A DNA stretch of 64,000 nt from Sabellastarte sp. h YS-2021 (Eukaryota; Annelida; Polychaeta; Sabellida; Sabellidae), in contig OZ024931.1 in the NCBI GenBank assembly GCA_964017235.1, forward strand, positions 23,412,189 to 23,476,188. Direction: 5' to 3'. Shown in pieces: positions 9,127 through 20,480 of this stretch. The notes beneath the pieces were generated by a model. That model had not been told where the DNA came from. It saw only the letters and a program-made list of their open reading frames with translations, and did not search any database. Positions within the stretch are counted from its first letter, which is position 1. Every line of letters starts with the position of its first letter. The translations under genes were made by a program, and so were the position numbers.

Positions 9127-12100
9127 CGGGTTGGCATTGAGGTGCCAACCTTAATCATTCCTTCACCCTTAAATTTTGAAACACCCCTATATTGTAAATG
9201 GGTTTACTGGCCACATGGCCGTTTCTGATTGGTTAAGGATCTGACCCTTGCTGTGGTCAAGGGAAGAATGGCCAGATTTGAACTGGCAGTTGACAAGACA
9301 AGACCTGTTTTATTTTATATGAATTTATTTGTTTTCTATTTATTTAAATTATTTTATTTCTTTGTTTGCTCATACTATAGTTCTAGGGGTCTTGTCTGTT
9401 GATTATTGGTGAACAATGGCAGCGAAACAGAAGCACAGAAATGCAGGTAACTCTTACAATTTGTGTCGGAAAGTTGAGATTCCCATAGAGGTTCAGTTAA
9501 ATAGTGACAATGCATTTTTCAATGAATTTGCCTCTCAACCGGAAGTTCAAAATCTAGGTCTGATACTGATACTGAATCTGATACTAGTATTGATTTGGAA
9601 ATCGGTACTCTGTTGTCACAGGAAAGTGAGGATTCTGTTGGCGAATCCCCTGTGCATGTACAAGCCAGAAAAATTTTAAAAATCAGATAGACCCTCACGT
9701 TTCAAAAATTCAAGAAGTAGGGAGGTTATGGCTGAAAGTCAACCGGATCAGACATTGATTAATGAAAGGATGCTCTCTCAACTGGACTCAATTGGTAAGC
9801 GTTTAACTGCTATTGAAAAGAATTCGGCTTCTGCTGCTCGGCCTAAGGCCAAAAAAGTTATTGTTAGGGGTACTGCTAGTTCAAGTCTCAATGGAAGTTT
9901 TACTGAGGGTGATTCGGCTAAAAAATTTCCTGAATTGCATACCTTGAGACATGATAGATCAATTCAGGATCAGGTTGAAGCCTGGATCAGGCAATTATCA
10001 AATACTGCTGTTAAAGGTACGGATCCGAAACATAAATCACAGCGGGGTGGTTCTATGGACATTTTTGTCAAAGAAAGAGTTAAATGGCCCCATGAATTTG
10101 TATTGGCGGGTAGTAGCAAGGATAGAATTACGTATAATCAGTTGAACATCACACAGTGGATGTCTGGTTTCTGCAGAATTTTGAGAGATGAAAATTGTCA
10201 AAAAATAGGGATCACATGTTAGACTATCCGATTGCCCTCCTTGATCATTCTAATGATTTTTCATGGTAAGCAGCCAAGGCCAGCCATGCTGTGCTTCTAT
10301 GTCGCATGGAGCAAGGGGAGGTGACAGGTTGGTCAGATACGGAAAAAAATGATCGGATCCGACGAGCAAATGCTCAGAGACATGTTGTGCCCACACAGGC
10401 TTCAAATAGCTCGCAAAAATATCGCAAAAATCTGTCTGGCCAGAAAGCAAGTAAGTCAATGCCCTGTGTGTACTACAACGATAATTCTTGAAACTTTCAA
10501 GAACATCATGACACAAAAGGGGTTTTCAACCGACATATATGTAGTACATGTTTTGCTCAGGATGGCAAGGTCAGTGCTCACAGTGCCTTAGATTGTAAGA
10601 CAAAAAATTCCAAAAATGATTAACTCTGGGCATAGTCAATAGGGCTACATGGCAGCCTGATTATGTCCAGAAAAATGTTGAAAAATCTTGTATAAATCAA
10701 AAGTTTGTTGATAGGTATGTTTTTAATAGGTCTTTTTGTAGGGAAACTGTAGTTATTGAATGCCAAGCCTCTAGAAGTGACTGGACTGAGTGGTTCAAGG
10801 CCAGCAACAGTTATAAGCCTTTTGTTGCTGGTAAGTTTTTTGCTGATATGGTTAGGGCTAATTTGGGCCAGAAGGGCCGTGGACAAGCTACACCTCTGAT
10901 GGGTACTCAAGTTGCAAGCAAACCAGGTGAGCCTCTTGAGTTGTTCAAGGAGGATGTTAAGCTGTCTTATAACACTCCACATCATGCTCCTAGGAAAGAC
11001 ATTAGGTGTTGTAAAACCACTGAAAATGATCCAAGCGATAATATTATCATGTGTAATAACAGGTTTGAACCTTTGCTGGACGAAAATTTGTTCCCAGATG
11101 ACTTTGATATGCTTGAATGTGAAATCCAGGCAGTGCACGCTGTGCCTGGCCATACTGGGCAGACTGGAAGTTCATATCATAATGAAAACTTGCAAGATTG
11201 TGATAAATTTGATAAAGCATTGCTAAAGAAAAGAGTTCACCCTAGTGTCATTAGGCAGGCAAAAACTTGTCCTGACTATGTAGCTTGTAAAAATCAAATG
11301 GGCGAATCTTTTGGGGTGATACCCCTAAGTACTTTGCGAAAGTATGAAGGCCCAGAGACAAAAAATCAACCCATTTGTGACCCCTTAGAGTTACACAAGT
11401 TTGCCAAAGCCTTTGGCTGTCCAAATTCTCTGGGGGCTTGGGTTCCAGTGGTTTCAAATTTGAACATGGATAGTTGGAAATTCCACTTAAGGGATTACTG
11501 GGATACTCAGTGACTTAACCTACTGGAATTCGGGTTTCCTCTTGATTTAGACACCACTACTGACCTTGTCTCTACTGAAGAAAATCATACTTCAGCTAAA
11601 CAGTTTTCTTCTCATGTTCAAACTTATATTCGGGAAGAACTAAAACATGGGGCCATATTGGGGCCATTTAAAGACAAGCCCATTCCACTTCACATCTCAC
11701 CTTTTATGACAAGGGACAAACCTGACTCAGCCACCAGGCGAACTATTGTCAACTTAAGCTGGCCAAAAGGCCAGTCTGTTAATGCTGGAGTACAAAAAGA
11801 TGAATACTTAGGCTCACATTTTATTCTTAATTACCCTTCTGTTGATGATATTGTAAAAAGACTTATTGAACTGGGACCTGGATCTCTGTTATGTAAAGTT
11901 GATATCAGTCGGGCCTTTCGCCAACTTAAAGTTGACCCAGGGGACATTAATTTGTTAGGTTTGAAGTTAGATTCTTATTATATTGATCAATCGGTACCAT
12001 TCGGGTACAGACATGGCTCAATTTTCTTTGAAAAAGTGACAGATAGCATTAGATTCGTCATGAGGAAACATGGTTTTCATGACCTGTTCAATTATGTGGA

Positions 12101-13980
12101 TGATATAATGCTCTGTGGTACGCCCTCTAAAATTCACCCTGCTTTTCAATTTCTAGTCGATCTCCTTGATCAGTTGGGTTTGACATAGAATAGCAAGAAG
12201 TTAGTAGCTCCCACCATTTCTATGGTGTGTTTAGGAATACTAATCAATACTGAGACCAGAACCATGTCTGTTCCCCTGAAAAATTAGAAAATATGATTCA
12301 AATGTGTGCTGAATGGCAAAACAAAAAATCTTGCTCAAAAAGAGAGCTACAATCCCTGTTAGGGTCTCTTTTATATGTCTCAAAATGTATCAGACCAGGA
12401 CTTTTCTTAACCGTATGCTTCAGTTTCTTAGGTCAATGGAAGGTAACTCCACTACTAGGTTAACTGTGGAATTTTTTAAAGATTTAAAATGGTTTGCCAC
12501 CTTTTTGAAACAGTTCAATGGCGTAGTTTATTATGATGTAAAACCAGTCCAAGCTGAGTTGCATCTTTGAGCTGAGTTGCAGGCTTTGGGGGAATATTTT
12601 TGAATCAGTGTTATGCCCTTCCAATACCAAAAAATTTTAATAACTACTCCATTGTACACTTGGAGATGCTTAATATAGTTGTGGCTCTCAAGATCTGGGC
12701 CACTCAATGGTCATGCAAGAAATTGCGTATCAAATGTGACAACATATCTGTGGTTGATGTTCTGACCTCTGGTAGGACCAAAGACCAATTGATCTCACCA
12801 AGCTAAACCATGATTTGTAATTGTAGATATGCCTTCTCATGCAGTCCAGCTGACCACCAGTGCGTTTGCTCGGTTGCTTCAATCCTTCAGGCCAGCTACA
12901 CGAAGAGCTTACAGTAGAATGTTCTTGGACTTTATGGCTTTTCTGGTGTTGGTTGGACTGCTGCCATCTCAGGTAAATGTTCGCACCTTATTAGCTTTTA
13001 TGGAATACTTATGTCAGAATCACCTGACCCCTCAAATATTTCCAATTATTTAGCTGGTATTCAAGCTTACTGTGTCATCTACAACATTCCAATAACTTCA
13101 TTTAGAGATGAAAAGATTCAGATGTTTATTAGATCTCTAAAAATTAATAAACCTCTTGTAGTAAAAAATACCTCTGTACTCACACATGACATGTTAATCA
13201 GTATTTTAGAAGCTACTGCAAATTTAGAGGCCCCACAGGTCTTTACATCACTCTACCTCCTGGCTTTCTTCTCATTTTTGAGACTTTCCAACATGGTTCC
13301 ACACAGCTTCAAACAGTTTGATGGTTCTAGACACCTAGCAAGAGGTGACATTATTTTTTCTCGTGATATGGCCATTATCCTTGTTAAATGGTAAAAGACT
13401 TTACAGGCCAGGGACAAGATTGCACGTATTCATATCCCAGTACTGCCTGATTCCAGGCTATGCCCTGTCACAGCTTTAAAACAGATGCTGGGCAGTGTAC
13501 CTGGATCCCAGAATGACCCATTGTTCTCCATATGTAGGCAAGGTTGTTGGCCTCTCCTTACTGACAGTATAGTTAGGAAGCATCTAACACATATTATTCG
13601 TATGTTAGGTTGGGAACATAAACATATCACTTTCCATACAGAAAGTCTAGGGCCTCTTGGGCCTTCCAATATGGGGTCCCCATTGAGGCTATTAAAAAGC
13701 AAGGTGCATGGAAATCAGATTGTGTATGGCGATATATTCATACAACCACTAAAAGCCATTCTGATCCTCTCCTACAAGCTTTTCGACTACACCTACCCCA
13801 TTGATGGGTGTTTGGGTGAATGTTGCTATATTTTATTATCATGTCTCCTTCTTATGAATCTAGTAAGTAAGAAAATTCAGGGGAAGTTTCCCCTCGGGCA
13901 TTTCAGGGGGGTTACCTCATCTCAAATTCATTATATTTCGATATCACCCAAAAATGAACTTCCTACTCGAGGTTAACCTC
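9127..13980 (+). mobile_element. DIRS/Ngaro-type tyrosine-recombinase retrotransposon, fossil copy 1
   Basis: Parts in order are a left-end region (about 9127-9411, beginning with the hairpin GGTTGGCA..TGCCAACC), a gag-like region (about 9416-11513), reverse transcriptase (about 11600-12190, with LCKVDISRAFRQLKVDPGD and the YVDD box), RNase H (about 12600-12810) and tyrosine recombinase (about 12829-13980, with SFRPATRRAYSRMF). The order gag-RT-RNase H-recombinase identifies the DIRS superfamily. No methyltransferase was recognised, which leaves DIRS and Ngaro both open. It is broken, with roughly ten or more breaks, and looks moderately old. It lies within the Harbinger element. The right end was not located. 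Confidence 0.75.
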
Positions 13981-14089
13981 TGTTCTCTTAATAATTGTTA
14001 AATTGGGTCATTATATTCACAACTGTGGCTCCAGCTTATTATTTGCAACCTGTTATATGGCATTGTAGTTATTGTCCACAGAAGTAAAT

Positions 14090-16710
14090 TTTTATAGTAT
14101 ATTAGAGCTTTGTGTCAAAAATGTTAACTATAGGAGTACATTATTCATCACCTGCATCTTGGTCAATGCAAAATGTGTGTATAAATTTATAAAAAAATTC
14201 AGGCCTGTAGCTTATTGCATAGCTGAGTAATAGCTACTTTTAGGTTATCACTGTTGAGTAAATCAGTTAGAACTTGAAAACTATTACATTTAGAGTATTT
14301 TCTTTAAAATATGTTATTCACCTACTTTTGGATCAGCTAAAACATAGTAAATTTGTAGACCTGTAGCTTATATCCTAGCTGAGCAATAGCTATTTTGAGG
14401 TTATCACTGTTGAGTAAATTAGTTATAACTTGAAAACTGTTGTATTCACAGAAATTTGTATAAATATGTTATTCGGCAATTTTTAGTCAGCTATAACATG
14501 TGGCTCATTGCGTAGCTGAGTAATAGCTACTTTCATGTTATCACTGTTGAGTAAATTGCTTGTAACTTGAAAACTGTTGCATTTACAGAATTTTGTTTAA
14601 TCTTTTATTCATGTACTTTTCAATTAGCTATAACATAGTGAAATTGCAGACCTGTAGCTCATGGCATAACTGAGCAATAGCTATTTGCAGGTTCTCACTG
14701 CTGAGTAAAACAGTTGTAACTTAAAAACTATTGCATTTAGAGTATTTTGTTTGAATATGTTATTCACTTACTTTTCTGTCAGCTATAACATAACAAACAT
14801 GCAGACCTGTAGCCGAGCAATAGCTACTTTCAGAATATAGCTATTGAGTAAATCAGTTGTAACTTGAAAAATATTACATTTAGAGTATTTTGTTTAAATA
14901 TGATATTCTTCTCATTTTTGGTAAGCTATAACATAGAAAAATTACAGACCTATAGCTCATTACATAGCGGTGAAATAGCTACTCAGAGGTTCTCACTGTT
15001 GAGTAAATGAGTTGTAACTTGAAAACTATTGCATTTAGAGAATTTTGTTTAAATATGTTATTCACCTACTTATGGGTCAGCTATAACATAGTGACATTGT
15101 AGACCTGTAGCTCTTTGCACAGCTGAGTAATAGTTACTTTTAGGTTATCACTGTTGAGTAAATCAGTTAGAACTTGAAAACTATTACATTTAGAGTATTT
15201 TCTTTAAAATATGTTATTCACCTACTTTTGGATCAGCTAAAACATAGTAAATTTGTAGACCTGTAGCTTATATCCTAGCTGAGCAATAGCTATTTTGAGG
15301 TTATCACTGTTTAGTAAATTAGTTATAACTTGAAAACTGTTGTATTCACAGAAATTTGTATAAATATGTTATTCGGCAAATTTTTAGTCAGCTATAACAT
15401 GTGGCTCATTGCGTAGCTGAGTAATAGCTACTTTCATGTTATCACTGTTGAGTAAATTGCTTATAACTTGAAAAATGTTGCATTTACAGAATTTTGTTTA
15501 ATCTTTTATTCATGTACTTTTCAATTAGCTATAACATAGTGAAATTGCAGACCTGTAGCTCATGGCATAGCTGAGCAATAGCTATTTGCAGGTTCTCACT
15601 GTTGAGTAAAACAGTTGTAACTTAAAAACTATTGCATTTACAGTATTTGTTTGAATATGTTATTCACTTACTTTTCCGTCATCTATAATCTAGTGAACTT
15701 GCAGACCTGTAGAACATTGCAGAGCTGAGTAACAGCTATTTTCAGAATATAGCTGTTGAGTAAATAAGTTGTAACTTGAAAACTATTACATTTAGAGTAT
15801 AGTTTAAATATGTTATTCTTCTAATTTTTGGTAAGCTATGATATAGAAAATTTACAGACCTATAGCTCATTACATAACTGAACAATAGCTACTTTGAGGT
15901 TCTGTTGAGTAAATGAGTTGTTACTTGAAAACTATTGCTTTTAGGGAATTTTGTTTAAATGTGTATTCATTTACTTTTGAATCAGCTATAACATAGTAAA
16001 AATGCAGACATATAACTCATGGCATAGCTGAGCAATAGCTGTTTTCAGGTTCTCACTAATGAGTAAATCAGTTGTAACTTCAAAACTATTGCATTTAGAG
16101 TATTTTGTTTAAATATGTTGTTCACCTGGTTTGGGGTCAGCTATAACATAGTAAAATTGCAGACCTATAGATCATTGTATAACTGAGCTATAGCTACTTT
16201 CAGAGTATTGCTGTTGAGTAAATCAGTTGTAACTTGAAAAATATTACATTTAGAGTATTTTGTTTACATATGTTTATTCACCTACTTGTTGATCAGCTAT
16301 AAGATAATAAAGTTGCAGACCTGTATCTCATTGCATAGCTGATCAAAAGCTACTTTGAGGTTTTCACTATTGAGTAAATCAGTTGTATCTTGAAAACTGT
16401 TGCATTAGAGAATTTTGTTTACACATAATGTTCATGTAATTTTTACTCAGCTATAACATAGTAAAATTGTAGACGTATAGATCATCGCATAACTGAGCAA
16501 TAGCTACATTCAGGTTCTTACTGTTGAGTAAATCTGTTGTAACTTGATAACTATTGCATTTAGAGAATTTTGTTTAAATATGTTATTCACCCACTAATGG
16601 GTCACCTATAACATAGTGAAATTGCACTCCTGTAGCTAAATGTATAACAGAGCAATAGCTACTTTCAAGTTCTCACTGTTGAGTAAATAATACTCATTTA
16701 ACAATTAACT
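14090..16710. repeat. 155-bp satellite array, about 17 units, with a 900-bp higher-order repeat
   Basis: The monomer contains 'gcagacctgtagctcattgc', 'atagctgagcaatagctac', 'ctgttgagtaaatcagttgt' and 'tgttattcacctacttttgg'. Monomers start at about 14203, 14361, 14501, 14651, 14806, 14949, 15104, 15260, 15400, 15551, 15703, 15858, 16005, 16163, 16319, 16474 and 16628. Individual monomers differ widely, but 14221-14800 and 15121-15695 match almost base for base at an offset of 900 bp. That is a higher-order repeat of six monomers, some shortened. The array lies between the DIRS fossil and the right end of the Harbinger element. No ORF is present. Confidence 0.85.
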
Positions 16711-16918
16711 TGATCCTTCTGAATACCATTTGCAGGGCATAACTTTTGTGTCCTTTTCTTCATTCACTTCTACTCTGAAACCCAAAACACACTGTCAGCT
16801 GACACAGAGCTCGTTCACGGTCACTGATTGCTTGTTTCTACGATCCCACGACTTTCACAATCGACCCTAGAGTCGTAGGGTCGGATACAGGGTCGGCTCC
16901 AGTGGAACACCATCATTA

Positions 16919-17954
16919 GCTTTAAATTTCCTTTTTTTCTCAAAAAAAAAAATTGATGAAAAAAATCCAAACTACTGACAAATAAGAGTGTCTCAGCAGA
17001 TTTGTTTGTTCTCACACAGAAATCAACACAAATCTGACTCTTTCAGTAAGGATTGGCTAGATTTGATGCACATGTATTTAACTGTCAACAAACCCAGACG
17101 CAGACAATACACAACTGTAGCTACCATGTCTGTGAATACATATCCAATATCACAAAACAACCCATCTTTCCAGCATTTTCATTTCTATTAGCTTTATACA
17201 TTTATTTAAAAGCTGCCACAGTATCGTGTTTGTTGCATTAAAATGCATACAGAAATGACTCAGACATCACGATTTAAAACCTGGAGGGTTTTTTTTTATT
17301 ATCAACGGTTCCCCTTACTATAGATTTGCTTCAAGGTATTTTTGTTTCCTTTATTCAAATACAGACTTTTTTATTTTGACTGAAACATAGTGGTGGATAA
17401 AATTATAAAACTATACAAGTGACGTATATTAAATGAAAAAAAAACAACAACAAATAAATAAATAAATAGTAGGTAAATAAATGGGTAAATGTATAGGTAA
17501 ATAAATAAAATCATTTTCTGTTGGTTGATAATATTATTTCTTAATTTCCCTATTGTGTATACTGTATTTTATTATCCACCAAGAGCCGTATTTGACTCAC
17601 ACGGGGGGGAGGGGGGGGGGCATAGAAATTGCAAAAAAGCTATAACGGACATTCCTTATACTCTATCTTGTGCGAAACGAGAATTTCGGCCGCCATATTG
17701 GAATGTTATACTTTGGTGAAATGGGATAGCAACATGCTGAAGTTTAAAAATTCATGAAAATGTTATTTTTCGCTCGATTTTGACAGATAATATACCATTG
17801 TAACACAACACGTGGAACCTATCCAGAGCGGTGATATATCTCATTTAAATGAAGAAAGCCTCGAATTTTTGTATCACAAATTACTTTAAAATTTTAAATT
17901 TTCCTTTATCCAACTTCAAAATTACTGCTCAAAATTGGACTGCCATGGTCAGTG
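16919..17954. other. Non-coding AT-rich flank with a taaa-type simple repeat
   Basis: It contains a run of aaataaataaat variants (17445-17510) and a G-rich tract (gggggggagggggggggg, about 17602-17620). No gene was recognised; the short ORFs have no family signature. Confidence 0.5.
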
Positions 17955-17960
17955 AATTGC

Positions 17961-19521
17961 TACGGAAGCCTATAAGGGTCACGTTAAAAAAACCATTAAG
18001 TCATAATTACGACTTACACAAGTCGTAAATACGACTTATGAATTTTTTTAAAACCAAAAACAAGAACCCGTAAGTCGTAATTACGACTTACTATCTCGTA
18101 ATTATGACTTACATAAGTAATAAAAAAACAAAAAACAAGAACTCCTATGTCGTAATTACGACTTAGTATCTCGTAATTACACAAGTCATAATTACGAGAT
18201 ACTAAGTCGTAATTACAACTTATGAATTTTTTTTAAAACGAAAAACAACAAAATTGTCTTGCAATTATAACTTAAGACGGGGTCACATTGGGACGATTTT
18301 AAAACAACGATGGAGGTAGCTAATGCAGAATAAAGTTGACCAAACAATATTCCAATCTATGCCAGTAGAGGGTGTGGTGTTTGCTCAGAGCTAAAACTTT
18401 AAGTTGGGCATGATCTCCCTTGGTGATCAAGTGGATCACTCACTTGCCTGATGCGCTGTTAATCTGGGTTCAAGCCTGAATCAGGGAGATACATAGTGAC
18501 TCGGATGATCACTATAAGGGAGGTCCTGTGTCATTGGGCCCTATCCCCAGCGGCACATAAAGGGGCACAATAATTAAGTCATCTCCAAACCTCTGTCTCT
18601 CTATTGTAAATGTGACTATGACCCTGAGCGGTTGATGTGGATGTTAAACAACTGAATATCTTTAACTAAATTGGGCATGACTGACAGGACAAGGCCACAG
18701 TGCCTAGCTGACCATAAAATCTTTTGCTACATATACTAAAGGTTGGAAAGTTGCCCTGACTTCAACCCAAGTAGTCAGTACTACCAGCCTACAGAACACT
18801 GACTAATAACATTCAGGTAGAGCCAATGACATTAAACAACTAGCTAACACTCTCAATATTGTGCACTGGGTGTAGCCTGTTAGTAACTGGTCATAGAGCC
18901 ACATGGGCTTCAATATTGCCTGACCTAATTTTCCTTGCTTAGGCTAAAGTGTGTGTTCCATTGCACTATCTGTTCCAGTGGCATGGCCACAACCCTAAAA
19001 TGTTGTTCATTTTGGGGTGAGGGTTATGGGTAACTTGTGGAGTGTAGGGTTGTTGGGTGTCTTGGCTTGTTGTGAAAAAATTACACATCTTTGATATTTG
19101 CACAGGCTACCTACAATTTTTGGTAAAAAAGAATAGAACATCTATTTTAATCTATGGCCAATAGAGTTAAAAAGTCTCAAACTGGTCTAACAAAACTGTA
19201 ATCAAGTGTACTCTCTGTAACAACCTACTCTTTTAATTTGAGATTGTTGCACACTCACAACGTAAATTTGTCCTAATTAATGGGATCAGAGCTTTATGAA
19301 AATAACTTTACTTACTAAGTTGTAATTATGAGATAATATTGTTGTTTTTGGTTTTAAAAAAATTTCATAAGTCGTAATTACGACTTAGTATGTCGTAATT
19401 ACGACTTATGTAAGACGTAATTACGAGATAGTAAGTCATAATTATGACTTAGGAGTTCTTGTTTTTGGTTTTAAAAAAAATTTATAAGTCGTAATTAACA
19501 TGACCCTTATAGGCTTCCGTA
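17961..19521. mobile_element. DNA transposon-like element with palindromic subterminal arrays, 1.56 kb
   Basis: The terminal inverted repeat TACGGAAGCCTATAAGGGTC starts at 17961 and its complement ends at 19521. A 6-bp direct duplication AATTGC flanks it at 17955-17960 and 19522-19527. Inside each end is a 150-230 bp array built from the palindrome AAGTCGTAATTACGACTT and variants (18000-18240 and 19360-19490), separated by A-rich spacers that read aaaccaaaaacaag. The middle holds a tRNA-derived SINE (18414-18652). No transposase is encoded, so it is non-autonomous. The superfamily is not assigned, as a 6-bp duplication fits few families. Confidence 0.75.
18414..18652 (+). mobile_element. tRNA-derived SINE inside the palindromic element
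   Basis: The head 18414-18486 can fold tRNA-like: ctccct pairs with agggag, box A-like sequence is tggtgatcaagtgg and box B-like is gggttcaagcc. The body begins CATAGTGACTCGGATGATCA, a block shared with the 5S-derived SINE at 35991-36190. The 3' part ends '..ggatgttaaacaactg'. No clear target duplication was found, so it may have been captured and amplified with the host element. Confidence 0.6.
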
Positions 19522-19679
19522 AATTGCAGCCAAACTAGAAGATGCCAGTATTTGCACACAAAAACAAAGCGTCCCTAGGAGATGAAAAAAAAAAAAAATC
19601 CAGAAAGTAAACTTGATTACAGAAGCAATTGGCACTGCATTTTTCAGGAGAATTTTATTAGAGGATAATCATAAAAAAA

Positions 19680-20110
19680 TTGTAATATTAGAACCCAGTA
19701 AACATTTGAAACATTTTAAAATAGTTTAAACTTTTACAAAACGTTTTTAAAAACCTATTTATACCCTGTCTAATGGTTTTCTAAATGTTTCCAAGTAAAC
19801 CTTTATGCTGTAATGTTTTAAAACGTTTTACAAACATTCTGTATACAAACATTTTTACTGAAAACGTTTATTAAAGAATTATAAAATAACTCAAAAAGCT
19901 AGGATTGACTGGAAACGTTTTTTAAATATTTATAAAATAACTGAAGAAATGAAGGTTATGCTGGAAATGTTTTTGAAACATTCATTAGGAAGTGTTTGAC
20001 AAACAGTACATATAAAATGTTTAAATAACATTGTTGATAAATGTTTTAAAAATGTCTCATCAAAAACGTTTTTTTAAATCCATATTTCCAGAATGCTTAT
20101 TAAACCTTCG
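19680..20110. repeat. AAACATTTT/AAACGTTTT-rich repeat
   Basis: Short motifs such as aaacattttaaa, aaacgtttttaaa and aatgttttaaaa recur about every 20-40 bp. It is non-coding and may be a degenerate minisatellite or the core of a small MITE. Confidence 0.4.
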
Positions 20111-20172
20111 CCTTCAAACATGTCCAAACAAAGATGGCGGTGAGCAATAATAGGGGATTTTAGAGGACTTTC

Positions 20173-20480
20173 TCAAACATTTACCCACACGCAATCCCTA
20201 AAAGTAAGAATTGAATGGGGCCAAAAAAGTGAGGTTATTTTGAAAAGGATACAATATGAAATGGGAAACCAGTGGAGTTTTTCTAGATAGGGTTTGACCT
20301 GACTCATTCTGTCAAGTTTCAACACGATGCGACAGAGCATTTTTAACTTTCTGAGGTTTAGGAACACTGGCCCTGCAGACCCCATATAGTAGGGAATTAC
20401 AGTAGTCTATTGATTACTGACCATAGCTTTTGCCACAAGAGCTTTGAATACAGATTGATAAAATAGATTGCAGGAAATTA
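20173..20480 (-). mobile_element. LINE fragment (L2/CR1-like), reverse transcriptase C-terminal part
   Basis: On minus it reads LEKLHWFPISYCILFKI, the LHWLPv..Ri.FKi motif of L2/CR1-type reverse transcriptase C termini. It is preceded by a region matching the usual RLDYCNSLLYG block ('agactactgtaattcccta'). It is short and degraded, with several breaks. Confidence 0.5.

Larger units (their letters stand above)
4413..16915 (+). mobile_element. PIF/Harbinger DNA transposon, 12.5 kb with foreign inserts
   Basis: The left end (TGTTGGTGTTCCACTGGAGC) and the inverted right end (complement of TGATGGTGTTCCACTGGAGC) are flanked by TTA at 4410-4412 and 16916-16918. It holds the two genes expected for the superfamily, converging: a Myb/SANT-like DNA-binding protein on plus (from 5199) and a DDE transposase on minus (about 8667-7286). 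Normal autonomous elements are a few kb. The extra length is a DIRS-type retroelement (about 9127-13980) and a satellite array (about 14090-16710). Both protein genes are broken, so the element cannot move itself. The left TTA is shared with the neighbouring inverted relative. Confidence 0.75.

Noticed and set aside
10250-11153. Open frames on minus in the gag-like region
   Set aside because: They are antisense shadows within the DIRS-type fossil, with no domain of their own.
14090-16710. CRISPR array
   Set aside because: This is animal DNA. Units are contiguous 155-bp monomers without unique spacers.
18414-18486. tRNA gene
   Set aside because: It is tRNA-like with box A and B and an acceptor-like stem, but it continues into a SINE body and lacks a convincing anticodon arm.
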